A stretch of 64,000 nucleotides of DNA, taken from positions 1-64,000 of the forward strand of contig DASUFP010000076.1 in NCBI GenBank assembly GCA_036274495.1. The letters are read 5' to 3'. The notes beneath the pieces were generated by a model. That model saw nothing but the letters and a program-made list of their open reading frames with translations, was not told the DNA's origin and did no database searches. The DNA comes from DASUFP01 sp036274495 (GTDB lineage: Bacteria > Bacteroidota > Bacteroidia > AKYH767-A > OLB10). This document shows, piece after piece, positions 8,300 through 18,500 of the stretch (the stretch's first letter is position 1; each line of letters starts with the position of its first letter). Position numbers and translations under genes: made by a program.

Positions 8300-10125
8300 C
8301 GGCAGGCCGTACCTCCAGTCATTTCCTCAGCATGGTAAAATTCCTTGCTTAACGTTTTAAATACCGACATTGCGGTAGTATTTACGCATTCATTATTGAA
8401 ATTAACCGTGTCGTCGGTCGACCAATTTTGGCATTTAAACTGAATGCCGGGCCACGAGCTAGTATAATTTGTCTCAAAATCAATGACTTGCGAATGAATC
8501 TCCTCCAAACAACCCCAAAAAAAGTTCGAACTCCTAAACATTAGATATAACTGACGCGATTTTTCATCATTTTGAAAATCCGGTGCATTTTCAACACAAT
8601 TATAATCTGTTGAAATATAGGTAATTGCGGAAATAATCGGATTGATTTTCAGAGTTCGAAGTGTATGGTTTTCATGGATGTACTGTAAACCATCCGGAAA
8701 AACGAGATTTTGAAGCCTGACCTTTCCATTATAGTCTGATATCTGCCACATATTCAATAAATTAGAAGCTAATTTAGTAGCTTTTTCAAGCATAATTTCC
8801 AAGTTAGAACCATTTGGAGCTAAGGATTTTAGACTTACTTCAATTTCGGTTATTTTCTTCCTGTGTGACGCTGAATGCTTCTGAAAGAGTTCCGGAGTGA
8901 TTTTACTGGTGGCCAAATTGAACTCCATTGTCTCCAGTTCGTTTTTCAATCGAGTAAGTTCGTCTTTCATCGGTTTTTCCCTGGCTGTATCGCTGGCATG
9001 CAACATCACATGGGTAGCTTCCAGATGAGATATAATTACAGGAATCAGAGATGTCTTGATTGATAATTTCGAGAGTTCTGCAGTGAACAGATCATGCAAC
9101 TTGAGATTCCTGATGTTAACGCAACACCCAGTATCAGGGCACTTGTAATAAACGTATTTGGACCTCAGCGAGTAGGCTGTCAATGGACGATTGCAAGTAC
9201 CACAACGAACCGATGCCTTTAGCGGCATTTCCTCATTTTCACGATTCATTTTCCAGCCATGACTATTTTTATTCAAGATGCCATTAACACGCAGGAAAAG
9301 CTCTTCACTGACGAGAGGCTCATGTTTTCCACGAACTATTTCGCCATCATCCAGTAATGTGTTCGTAATATAGCCAGCATAAAAAGGATTTCTAAAAATT
9401 TGAGACAGCCGCTGTGGAGTTAGGTGTAGGCCCATTTTTTTAAGCCTGTCAATGATTTCTGTATAGTTAAGATTTTCACGGTCTTTCCAATGAAACGCCT
9501 GTCTCAGTTTAATGCCATCATCATTGATAAAACATTGGGGCTTGTCCAGTATATGCTCTTTTTTTCCTGTTACATATCTTTTTTCGTAACCAGTGGTTGG
9601 ATGTCCAATCCATTCACCCCGTCGTAATTTGTTACGCTGTCCCAAAATGATTCTGTCACGCCGTTGGTCATTTTCCCATTTAGCGAAAAGCACAAATAAA
9701 CTCTGCGAAAACTGACCACTTGATGTCTCGTCATCCACTCTTTGCCTGACAGAATGAACTCTGATTCCTTTTTCCCGAAGTTGCTTGAGCAATCCAACAT
9801 CACCTGACCTTGTAAATCGATCATAGTTGTGAACGACTATATGCCCTATGTTCTCTTGCTCACAAAAAGCCAACATTTCCTTAAACACTTTACGATCATC
9901 GGTTTCAGCTGACTCTTTTACGAGATAGGTTTTTATAATTTCAAAATCAAACTCTCTACAAAGATTCACGCATTCAGCATCCTGCTGCTCAAGAGTATCT
10001 TGTTTTTCAGACGAGCAACGATTGTAAATGACTGTCCTTTTGTTTTCAGACGATTTGTTACTTGTGCACTTTACAGCAAATTGCTTTAAATAATTTGAGT
10101 AATTTGTATTTCCAGTTGTATTCAT
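8287..10125 (-). CDS. Large serine recombinase (site-specific integrase)
   Basis: 612 residues. The N-terminal resolvase domain contains VIYNRCSSEKQ with the catalytic serine at about residue 38, and HNYDRFTRSG with catalytic arginines. Next come the recombinase domain (region of TGYEKRYV to NPFYAGYI), the zinc beta-ribbon with cysteines in CGTCNRP and KCPDTGCC, and a coiled-coil stretch. This is the architecture of large serine integrases, which join attP and attB without host factors. It is the most downstream gene of the minus-strand set 14317 to 8287, at the left end of the putative nested element. Whether it is active, or resolves/mobilises the defence cluster, is not visible from sequence. 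Confidence 0.9.
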   Translation of the reverse strand: MNTTGNTNYSNYLKQFAVKCTSNKSSENKRTVIYNRCSSEKQDTLEQQDAECVNLCREFDFEIIKTYLVKESAETDDRKVFKEMLAFCEQENIGHIVVHNYDRFTRSGDVGLLKQLREKGIRVHSVRQRVDDETSSGQFSQSLFVLFAKWENDQRRDRIILGQRNKLRRGEWIGHPTTGYEKRYVTGKKEHILDKPQCFINDDGIKLRQAFHWKDRENLNYTEIIDRLKKMGLHLTPQRLSQIFRNPFYAGYITNTLLDDGEIVRGKHEPLVSEELFLRVNGILNKNSHGWKMNRENEEMPLKASVRCGTCNRPLTAYSLRSKYVYYKCPDTGCCVNIRNLKLHDLFTAELSKLSIKTSLIPVIISHLEATHVMLHASDTAREKPMKDELTRLKNELETMEFNLATSKITPELFQKHSASHRKKITEIEVSLKSLAPNGSNLEIMLEKATKLASNLLNMWQISDYNGKVRLQNLVFPDGLQYIHENHTLRTLKINPIISAITYISTDYNCVENAPDFQNDEKSRQLYLMFRSSNFFWGCLEEIHSQVIDFETNYTSSWPGIQFKCQNWSTDDTVNFNNECVNTTAMSVFKTLSKEFYHAEEMTGGTACRVCK

Positions 10126-10161
10126 GGCTTTTTTCTCAATAAATAGCCGGAAAATTTATAA

Positions 10162-10347
10162 TCACTTTTTATCAACTACATTTTTAGTAGCCGCATCATA
10201 AAGTATCAACGAAAACTCCTTCAAAAAAGCAGCAACTTCCTTCAATTCGTCATCCGAATATTTATCCATTCCCGGAAAGGATCGCAACTGTTCATGAGTA
10301 AGTATATGCTCGGATTGTAAAAAATTATTATTTGCGATTTTCGACAT
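10162..10347 (-). CDS. Small conserved-looking hypothetical protein
   Basis: 61 residues, mostly helical and acidic, with the segment LRSFPGMDKYSDDELKEVAAF. It is the kind of short protein often found directly upstream of recombinase genes in Bacteroidota islands. It lies 6 bases after the DUF2779 gene and 36 before the recombinase, so it is probably co-transcribed with both. Function unknown; it could be a recombinase accessory factor, but nothing in the sequence proves this. Confidence 0.55.
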   Translation of the reverse strand: MSKIANNNFLQSEHILTHEQLRSFPGMDKYSDDELKEVAAFLKEFSLILYDAATKNVVDKK

Positions 10348-10353
10348 TGTAAA

Positions 10354-12360
10354 TTATTGCATTTTTGCTCTCCACCCCTCCAGTAACATTACCATAGCCA
10401 ATGTATCCAACTCGCAATAACGCAATAGACTATCGTGAATGCTTTTACGTTGTTCAACCGGTATTTCAGAAAACTGAAGATAGTTGTATGCAGTCATTGC
10501 AGTACCGCCATCGGCTAGCTCATCCATGTCTTTAACGAGCAGATCAAGAGTATCCTGGTCATAATCATCAAATACTCGCGGCAGAGTTTTGTAGGGATTG
10601 TAATTTGTTTCAGGTGTTATCCAAACATGATCGTCAAAGTTCAAACTCCGAACTTCTTTATTTTTACCATACACCCCGGCTTTCCCATATTTACTCTTCA
10701 AATAATCGCTTTCAGCAATGATGGCCGGAAGAATTTGTTTAAGTGAGTTGCTGCCTTTAGCTGCTGGCGAATAATAATATTGCAAGACCAGTTTATATAA
10801 ATCAATCATATCCCGTGGGCCGGAATGGTTTCTTGACTTTTCATGAGTGATTGTATCAATAAAACTCATTAATTCCTTTTTATCAGCGGGCGCATCTTTG
10901 CTGGAATTTAGTTGCCAGTAAATCATGTTCAGGAAAGTATTTTCATGATTGTGGTACCGGAATACACTTCCATTATCTTTTTTTAATGCATTTTTCAATT
11001 GTCGCACAAATTCAAAATTTGGAAATGTACCAGGTTCAAATGATAGAAATTGCGTTTCATGTCGAACATTATAGTCTTTGTCAATAATATGATGGGAAAA
11101 CTGAAAGGCGACACCTTCATAAGGTTTCATTCCTTTAAAAAAAGGAACAGCTACGGCCGAGGTTTCAAAGTCAATCATGTGCAATGGGAATGTCCAGGTA
11201 TCCATTTCCCTTTTCAGACCTTCGGCATCAAAATAACTCTCACGTTCATTTTGTTTTACCCGATTCACCTGTTCCATTCGACGTGAATGAGGTGTTAAAC
11301 CGGGCAAAATGCTTGTTGATTTACCGGAAGGAATTATATCAGATTCTTCAATTTCATGAATAAAGTGTTTATTTTTTTTGACAAGTTCTGAAGTAAAATT
11401 TCTGGGACCGGCCAGACCATTCCATAATTCAGTAACTAATTCCATTTCAATTTTATCTGATCCTATTGCCTTTTGCCAGCATTCAATAAAACCATCGCGC
11501 ATATGGACAGGATCATCTTCATCAGTATAAAATTGACAGGCTTTACATTTTGAGCCGAGTGGGGTGGTGGTTTGCACATCATTTGTATAAATATCAGCTG
11601 TTTTCCAAACAAAATCTTCAAAACTGATATTTTCTATTAAATCTGTAGGTACTGGAAATTCGGTTTCAATTTTATCACAAATTTCATCCACGGGGACTGG
11701 AATCAATATTTGTGCTCCCAGGTCCTTTCGTTGTAGACCATCTTTTGAAATTATTTTAATGCGGCCGGCATTTGAATATACTTTAAAAAACTGAAGTAAT
11801 CCATCAATATCGGTTGTGGCATCCTTATTTACAAGTATCAGATGCGTTTTGATTTTGAAATCATGACCTGCTAATGCATTCGTAATTACATACCTCTGAA
11901 ATGCGATATCATAAAGATATTCCACCCATTTTGACATCACGGCAGTGCCTTTGGCATTCAGGAATCGTTCTTCTTGGTCGAATGATTTTGCTTTTACTTC
12001 ATAAATCTTAATCAAATTGTCCTCACGAACCAGCAAATCTACTCGGATAAATAAATTTTTATAACGAAACGCTGCTTCTGCAATTACGACACGGCCCGGC
12101 AATTTTAAACGCCTCTTTGTTTCTGTCACGGCCGCCTCATAGTCCAATGTGTCAATTGTGATCGATTCATTGGCAGGGTCCTCACAGAAATAATATTTCG
12201 CGAGTTCTCCGACCTGGTAACCACCCTTGGCTAATGCAAGGAGAAATTCATCATCAAGATTTTTATCCGCGTAAACGGACATTTTTCCGGTATAAAATAG
12301 CTTGCTTACACATTCAAGGGCCTGTTTAAATCTCGATTTTGTAAGATATCTGTTTTGCAT
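10354..12360 (-). CDS. DUF2779 protein: Cas4/RecB-like nuclease domain plus DEDD-type exonuclease-like domain
   Basis: 668 residues. The N-terminal half looks like a Cas4/RecB PD-(D/E)xK nuclease: a start LTKSRFKQALECV, then RVDLLV (D108) and IYEVKAKS (E121, K123), with cysteines at C18 and in the SKCKACQFY cluster that could hold an iron-sulfur cluster as in Cas4. The C-terminal half is DUF2779 (PF11074), with MIDFETSA (D397, E399) and YCELDTLAM (D652) arranged like DEDD 3'-5' exonuclease motifs. It is full length and all putative catalytic residues are present. It sits in one minus-strand transcription unit with the DUF2130 protein and the recombinase. Role in DNA degradation or defence is inferred. 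Confidence 0.75.
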   Translation of the reverse strand: MQNRYLTKSRFKQALECVSKLFYTGKMSVYADKNLDDEFLLALAKGGYQVGELAKYYFCEDPANESITIDTLDYEAAVTETKRRLKLPGRVVIAEAAFRYKNLFIRVDLLVREDNLIKIYEVKAKSFDQEERFLNAKGTAVMSKWVEYLYDIAFQRYVITNALAGHDFKIKTHLILVNKDATTDIDGLLQFFKVYSNAGRIKIISKDGLQRKDLGAQILIPVPVDEICDKIETEFPVPTDLIENISFEDFVWKTADIYTNDVQTTTPLGSKCKACQFYTDEDDPVHMRDGFIECWQKAIGSDKIEMELVTELWNGLAGPRNFTSELVKKNKHFIHEIEESDIIPSGKSTSILPGLTPHSRRMEQVNRVKQNERESYFDAEGLKREMDTWTFPLHMIDFETSAVAVPFFKGMKPYEGVAFQFSHHIIDKDYNVRHETQFLSFEPGTFPNFEFVRQLKNALKKDNGSVFRYHNHENTFLNMIYWQLNSSKDAPADKKELMSFIDTITHEKSRNHSGPRDMIDLYKLVLQYYYSPAAKGSNSLKQILPAIIAESDYLKSKYGKAGVYGKNKEVRSLNFDDHVWITPETNYNPYKTLPRVFDDYDQDTLDLLVKDMDELADGGTAMTAYNYLQFSEIPVEQRKSIHDSLLRYCELDTLAMVMLLEGWRAKMQ

Positions 12361-12392
12361 TCGAGGATGGGTTGTAAAAAGTGAAGGTAAAA

Positions 12393-13016
12393 TTATTTTC
12401 GTTTTACATAAAAGAATAATAAGATATCGGGTGTTTTCATAATAAAGAATTTGTATATTTCTTCTGCATGTGTAACATCGATTGTATAAAAGGATGCTTC
12501 CTTTGAATAATTATGGACGTACTGTTCTTCAAGCAGAGTCTGACCAGTTATGGTTGCCTCAAAAAATTCTCTATTTGTTTCTGACAGAAAAATAAAACAG
12601 GTTGGAAGAATACTCACAAATCTTTCATAATAAAACGAATCTTTTCCGGCTATAAATGGAGTGAAAGGTTTGGAATTATTTTTCATGGCGAAATCAAGTA
12701 GATGGTCGTTGTAGATTTGCTCGCGCTTTTGCGCTTCCAGATCGGTATGATGGTACATTTTACAGTTTTGAATTCCTTGGATTGTCGTCACATTTGACAA
12801 AATATCCTGAATAATAATCAGTTCATCTTCCGGAGTGGTATCAGATGAGTTTAATTTTTCAATTGCTATTTTCATTAGAGGATGTTTTTCGAATTCAATT
12901 TCTATTGCACAATTAAAACTAAGCCAGGATGCGCAATCAATATTGACCATTTCCAATTTTAAAATGGAATCGCCTTTTTCATTATGTGTGAAATAGCTTT
13001 GTAGTTCTACATTCAT
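12393..13016 (-). CDS. Hypothetical protein coupled to DUF2130 gene
   Basis: 207 residues, no recognised domain, no signal peptide and no transmembrane helix. The composition is that of a soluble alpha/beta protein, with a central KPFTPFIAGKDSFYYERFVS stretch. Its ATG overlaps the stop of the DUF2130 gene by one base (TAATG), which implies a joint role with that protein. It is 32 bases upstream of the DUF2779 nuclease gene. Confidence 0.6.
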   Translation of the reverse strand: MNVELQSYFTHNEKGDSILKLEMVNIDCASWLSFNCAIEIEFEKHPLMKIAIEKLNSSDTTPEDELIIIQDILSNVTTIQGIQNCKMYHHTDLEAQKREQIYNDHLLDFAMKNNSKPFTPFIAGKDSFYYERFVSILPTCFIFLSETNREFFEATITGQTLLEEQYVHNYSKEASFYTIDVTHAEEIYKFFIMKTPDILLFFYVKRK

Positions 13017-14317
13017 TATTTTCGAGATTTAAGTTTTGTATTACTTTTTGTTTTGGTTTCAATTGGATCACCGGCCGTTAGTTCCAGTTGTCTGATTGAT
13101 TTAACTGCACTTCCGGCGATTCCCCGAATGGATGAGTAAATGTGGGTAGCATTCAATATCACTTTTTCAATTTCTTTCTGCCGTTGCTTCCAGATTGCAT
13201 CCATTGCCCGCTTTTCGTTTAAAAGGTTTTTCTGCATTGTTGTAAATGCCTCAACTATGGCTTCCATCTGCATCCGGAATTCATTACTCACCATGTATTC
13301 ATATATGATTTCCATTTTGCTACCTTTATCTGATTGTGCTGTTTTCACGTCATTTAGTCGGATGAGACTTTCACGTAATACATAACATAGTCCTTTTGCT
13401 TCCTCCCGTGAACATATCCAAATACCTTCCATCAGAGATAACCTCTCAACACCTTTCGGATATGTTTCCGTAACAAGAACGCCGATGTCAGCATTCCGGG
13501 CCCTCATGTCGGCCTTAAATTTGGGAATCCATGATGGCTGGAAATCCTTGGTTCGTTTGGTTTCATAGTATATGGACCCGCAATTATGTTGCATAGTCGA
13601 ATGGACAAAATGAATGCTGTCGCCACCTTTTGTACCTTTTTTGATTTCTTCGATGGTATCCATTGGAAAACATTGCCTGAGATAATCTTCTAGATTGGTC
13701 TCCATCACTTCACCTCGCAGTTGGCCTGAACCTTGGTCAGCTTTGCGCGATGCCTCGGTTAGTTGAGTTTTCAATTGCTGAATTACATGTTCCTTTTCCG
13801 CGACAAGCAATTCGTTTTTTGACTCCAAATCCTTTCTGATTTTTTTACGTTCCTGTTCGATTTCAGCTGTGATTCTTAATTCAGCTTCTGCTTCAATTTT
13901 TTCTTTTAGCGCTGTTTTTTCTCGATGAAGTTTTTGAAAATCTGCCTTGAGCTTGTTGAGTTCTTTTACTTCTTTCACTTTTTCATCCAACTGTTCCTTA
14001 TAAGAATTAAGTTCATCGGACTTTTCAACCTGTAGTTGTTCCCGGATCATCTTTTCCTGTTTCACACGTTCCGTGGAGAGACATTTATTAACTCCCAGCA
14101 TTATCGCAGTATCGATTTCTGACTTCAGTTTTAATATTTCGGATTTCTCATGTTCTAACTTTACATTTTTTTGCTCCAGTTCTTTTCTATCTTGTGCGAG
14201 TTTCTCATTCAATTGCCTGGAAAGCTGGGAATACATCTGAGTGTATAGAATTTCATTGACATTTATAGCCTCATTGCATTGGGGACAGTTTATTGTGGTT
14301 TTTTCCATTTTATTCAA
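13016..14317 (-). CDS. DUF2130 domain protein with zinc finger and coiled coil
   Basis: 433 residues. A small N-terminal zinc-finger half-site CPQC (C11, C14) is followed by about 170 residues of charged coiled coil. Then comes the DUF2130 domain (PF09903), recognisable from GSIYYETKRTKDFQPSWIPK and ADIGVLVTETYPKGVERL; the E-x-K in YETKRT and the preceding GDSIHF strand resemble a PD-(D/E)xK nuclease core. The C-terminus is helical. It is the first gene of the leftward unit, facing the rightward defence operon across a 185-base divergent promoter region. A DNA-cleaving or DNA-end-sensing role is inference. Confidence 0.75.
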   Translation of the reverse strand: MNKMEKTTINCPQCNEAINVNEILYTQMYSQLSRQLNEKLAQDRKELEQKNVKLEHEKSEILKLKSEIDTAIMLGVNKCLSTERVKQEKMIREQLQVEKSDELNSYKEQLDEKVKEVKELNKLKADFQKLHREKTALKEKIEAEAELRITAEIEQERKKIRKDLESKNELLVAEKEHVIQQLKTQLTEASRKADQGSGQLRGEVMETNLEDYLRQCFPMDTIEEIKKGTKGGDSIHFVHSTMQHNCGSIYYETKRTKDFQPSWIPKFKADMRARNADIGVLVTETYPKGVERLSLMEGIWICSREEAKGLCYVLRESLIRLNDVKTAQSDKGSKMEIIYEYMVSNEFRMQMEAIVEAFTTMQKNLLNEKRAMDAIWKQRQKEIEKVILNATHIYSSIRGIAGSAVKSIRQLELTAGDPIETKTKSNTKLKSRK

Positions 14318-14502
14318 ATTTAGTAACGCAAAGGTATGATATAATCATTGAAATAACCAACGATTAAATCAATGTTTTTAACATATATTTTATATATGAT
14401 TGATTTACAATCATATAATTTTCGCTTTTATGTTCATTATTAGCTAAAAAGTTTTCGGAAATGAAGTGTTAAAAAGATATTTTTGTAAAATCTGATTTAA
14501 CA
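14318..14502. promoter_or_regulatory. Divergent promoter region with a 10-bp inverted repeat
   Basis: This 185-base AT-rich gap separates the leftward DUF2130 unit from the rightward defence operon. TATATGATTG and CAATCATATA form a perfect inverted repeat at 14393-14417 with a 5-base spacer, a likely operator. TATTTTTG at 14478-14485 fits the Bacteroidota -7 element TAnnTTTG and lies 17 bases before the start codon at 14503. The small basic first protein of the operon is the obvious candidate regulator; that link is inference. Confidence 0.5.
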
Positions 14503-14700
14503 ATGGCACAGAAAGTAAAAAAGGAAATAAAAGGAGGTGTCCGGAAAGGAGCAGGAAGAAAACCAGTGGCAGATCCAAAAGTGATGGTACCACTTTATAT
14601 TGAAACATCAATAATTAGTGCCTTAGGAGGATTGGAAGAGGTGCGGAGTGCTTGTTATTCATTCATAAGGTCCAAAATTGACAATAAAAAGCAAAATTGA
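14503..14700 (+). CDS. Small basic DNA-binding-like protein, first gene of the defence operon
   Basis: 65 residues. It has a lysine-rich start and then GGVRKGAGRKPVAD, a motif shared by many small mobile-element proteins. A strand-helix-helix pattern (MVPLYIETSIISALGG then VRSACYSFIRSKI) suggests a ribbon-helix-helix DNA binder. It ends 9 bases before the DUF4007 gene and follows the putative promoter and operator. Most likely an autoregulator of the operon; an antitoxin-like role cannot be excluded. Confidence 0.6.
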   Translation: MAQKVKKEIKGGVRKGAGRKPVADPKVMVPLYIETSIISALGGLEEVRSACYSFIRSKIDNKKQN

Positions 14701-14709
14701 AGTATACAA

Positions 14710-15588
14710 ATGAAGGCTAAAAATAGTGTTGAAATTTCCCAGTCGCCAAAGCCGACGTTTTCAGGCCATGATTCGTTTGAATGCCGACAATTCTGGCTTA
14801 AGAAGGGATTTGATCATTTAATGGTCGAAGCAAAGTTCAATGATGAAGCAGTAGTTCCACTAGGTGTCGGACGAAATATGGTAAACGCGATTCGGCATTG
14901 GATGAAATCATTTGGTATGATAGATCAACACGATAAACTAACTGATTTTTCAAGAATAATATTTGGAAAAAAAGGATTTGATCCATATTTGGAAGATGAA
15001 TCCTCCTTATGGCTCCTTCATTTTCAACTTGTGACAACTGAATTTGCTTCTCTTTACGGTTTAATTTTTAATGAATTCAGAAAACAAAAGCCCGAATTTA
15101 CTAAAGAACATATAGTGCGTTTTATACTGACAAAATATCCAGGTTTCAATGAGAATACCATTGGTAAGGATTTTGAAACATTCACCAGAATGTATATTCC
15201 AAAAAGCAATGAAGCAGAAGAAAATTATGATGGAATCTTATCAGAATTAAATCTTGTTGAAGAAATAAAGAAGAACATTTATGTTATCAAGAATGAAGAT
15301 CGCCAACGAATCCCAGCAGAGATTATTTTGTATTGCATACTTCAGCAATCGAATAAAAAATCATTTGATTTCGAAAGCTTGCTGCTTGACAAAAATAGTG
15401 TGGGGTCAGTTTTCGCTCTAACAAAACAAGGGCTTGCAGATAAACTTGAGGAATTAGGCGAAAATTATAAAAGGGAAGGCATTGTATTTAGTAACCATGC
15501 CGGAATCCGAGAATTACAGTTCAAGAAAACCTTGCCGTCTCCCAAAGAATTTTTAACGAATTACTATAATCAAACTTATGCCGGTTAA
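14710..15588 (+). CDS. DUF4007 family protein
   Basis: 292 residues. The N-terminus FSGHDSFECRQFWLKKGF fits the DUF4007 (PF13182) signature (F-GH-F-R-WL-KG), followed by VPLGVGRNMVNAIRHW, also typical of the family. DUF4007 proteins are known mainly from their neighbourhood: they occur beside PAPS-reductase-like and P-loop ATPase genes in defence loci. No enzymatic motif is visible; winged-helix-like DNA binding is possible. The 3' end overlaps the ATPase gene by 11 bases, so expression is coupled. Confidence 0.8.
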   Translation: MKAKNSVEISQSPKPTFSGHDSFECRQFWLKKGFDHLMVEAKFNDEAVVPLGVGRNMVNAIRHWMKSFGMIDQHDKLTDFSRIIFGKKGFDPYLEDESSLWLLHFQLVTTEFASLYGLIFNEFRKQKPEFTKEHIVRFILTKYPGFNENTIGKDFETFTRMYIPKSNEAEENYDGILSELNLVEEIKKNIYVIKNEDRQRIPAEIILYCILQQSNKKSFDFESLLLDKNSVGSVFALTKQGLADKLEELGENYKREGIVFSNHAGIRELQFKKTLPSPKEFLTNYYNQTYAG

Positions 15589-18500
15589 ATTCTCACCTTC
15601 AATCAATATTATTCGAGATACTGATCGTCAGTTCCGGTATGTTGTTACACAAAATGCTTCCAATACAATTCAGCAGGTTATTGATGATTTTCATTTTGGA
15701 TTTCATAGCAATATTATTATTGGTAGTTATGGAACGGGAAAATCCGCACTTTTAAAAGCATTTGAACAATCACTTAAAGGCGAATCAAAGTATTTTAATG
15801 TTTCATCATTAAAAGTAAAACCATCAGCTGTTAAATTTATACGGTTCATTGGCGAGTATGAATCCATCATACAATCGTTTGCTGACCATTTTGGCATAAA
15901 AAAGGTATCCAGTGGCCACCAGCAAATTTTTGATGCAATCTTTCAGGAATATGAAGAAGTTCGAAAGAATGGAATACTTGTAATATTCATTGATGAATTT
16001 GGAAAGTTCTTGGAATACGCTTCACAGAATCAAGTTGAAAAAGAACTTTATTTTATACAGCAACTTGCTGAATTTGTAAACGATCCAGATAGGAATATTT
16101 TTCTAATAACAACACTTCATCAGAATTTTGAAGCCTATTCTTCACGATTGGACGTTAATCAGCGGAATGAGTGGAAAAAAGTTAAGGGTCGATTCAAAGA
16201 AATTACTTTTAATGAACCTGTAGAGCAATTATTGGCTTTAGCATCCTCAGTTATCAACAGCACTCCTGATAAAAAGCAAATAAAGAAGATACAAGAGCTT
16301 AACAAAATCTTCACTCAAAATTCTTTATTTAAGATAAATAGAGATTTTATAAACCAAATTAGTTCAAAGCTTTTTCCGCTAGATTTTATAACTGGTTGTT
16401 GTGCTACAAGAGCATTGCAAGAGTACGGTCAGAATGAACGCTCATTATTTACTTTCATTGAATCGAGAGATTTTCATAATTTGATTCGTGATAATCGTAT
16501 CGCAAATCTTTCTTGGCTTTATGATTATTTGTTTTTGAATTTTTATTCATTTTTAAATTCAAAACATAATGTACATTTCAATGGATGGTCAGATATAAAG
16601 GATTGCATTGAACGCGCTGAGACCGTATTGGTAAAGCACGTTGAGGAAGCTATAGCTATTATCAAGACAATTGGCTTGTTGAGTATTTTTACAAATAAAG
16701 GAGCGAAAATAAATGAGGAATTTCTGATATCTTATTCCGCAACAGCATTAGATGTCTCGTCCGTACCAGAAATTTTGAAGCAACTAAGTGCTCACAAAAT
16801 TATAAAGTACAGTCGCTTCAATGATTCATTCAGGTTATTCCAAGGTACAGACGTTGATATTGACAAGGCATTAAATGATGAGGACAAAAAAGTTGAAAAA
16901 ATTCGTGATGTTGCTTTGTCACTTAATAAGCATTTTGGTGCCATGCCTGGCGTTACCGCAAAGGAAGTCACCTACAAAACTGGAACAACACGCACTTTCA
17001 AATTTGATATTTCTGAAATTCCTAAAATTTTAAAAGCAACCGATGAAATTGACGGATATATAAACCTTGTAATTTCCGAGCATATATCAGAAATTCAATT
17101 GAAGGAACATTCTTCAAAGGATCGCGAAGCTAATCTTTATGGATTGTTTGGAAACTCCAAGAAGATTAAATTTCACTTGCATGAGATTGAGAAGGCTCAA
17201 AACGTAAAAATGAAAAATACAGATGATAAAATTGTGCAGAAAGAGATGGAAATCATCATCAACAGTAATAAAAACTTACTGCATCATTATTTCATTGATG
17301 AAATATATTCTGATAGCGTCACATGGTTCTATAATGGGAAAAAGTTAAAGATTTCTAACAAAAGAATGTTTAACCAGGCACTCTCCGAAATTGCTGCTAA
17401 AATTTATCCACTGACCCCTGTATTTAAGAATGAGCTTGTTAATCGCCACAAGATATCCTCATCAATTCATACAGCTAGGAAAGATTTCTTTAATCATCTT
17501 GTGAATAATTGGAGTGAACCAAAATTAAGTTATGATGATAACTTTCCACCTGACAAAACTATTTACATTTCACTATTACTTGAAAATGGTATACACAAAG
17601 CTATAAAGGGAGGATTTGGACTTTATGGCCCGTCCAATCAATCTTCATTCGCGCCGGTGTGGGAAGCATGTGATGAATTTTTGAGATCAACTAAGCACGG
17701 TAAACGTCCGATATCTGAATTATATGACTTACTCTTGAGTAAACCTTACAAATTAAAACTTGGCTTGGCCGAATTTTTGATCCCAACATACTTGTTTGTA
17801 AGAAGAGATGATTACGCCTTGTTTGGAAAAAATGGTTTTATACCGGAAATGAATGAAACCACTTTATTGCTTTTTGCCCGCAATGCTGAAGAATATATGA
17901 TTAAAGCATTTGATTTGGATGGTGTAAAAATAGATTTGTTCAACAAATATCGGGAGTTATTGAAATTGAAACCTGAACTCAATCCAACGAACGAGGATTT
18001 TATTCATAGTATTAAACCGTTCATGACATTTTACAGACAGCTTCCGGAATATTCAAAATTTACCAAAAAAGGTTTATCATCAGAAGCGCGTGCTGTACGC
18101 GATGCTATTATTAATTCTACTGATCCTGAAAAAACATTCTTTGAAGATTTTCCTGGGGCCCTGCATCATACAACTAATGAATTAATAAAATCAAAAAAAG
18201 CATTACAGGAATATGCAGAACAACTAAAATCGGTAATTAATGAAATACGATCTGCACATGATGAATTAATAAACCGGTTTGAAAAATTCATTTGTATTGA
18301 TATTGTTGGCACTGAAATGGATTTTCAAGAATACCAGGAATTATTGCAAAAGCGTTTTAAGAATATTAAGGACCATCTGCTCTTAAATTATCACAAATCT
18401 TTCTTAATGAGAGTAAACTCGCCATTGGACGACAAAAAATCTTGGCTATCATCAGTGGCCCAATCTTTAATTGGAAAATCCTTAGAAACAATAAAGGATG

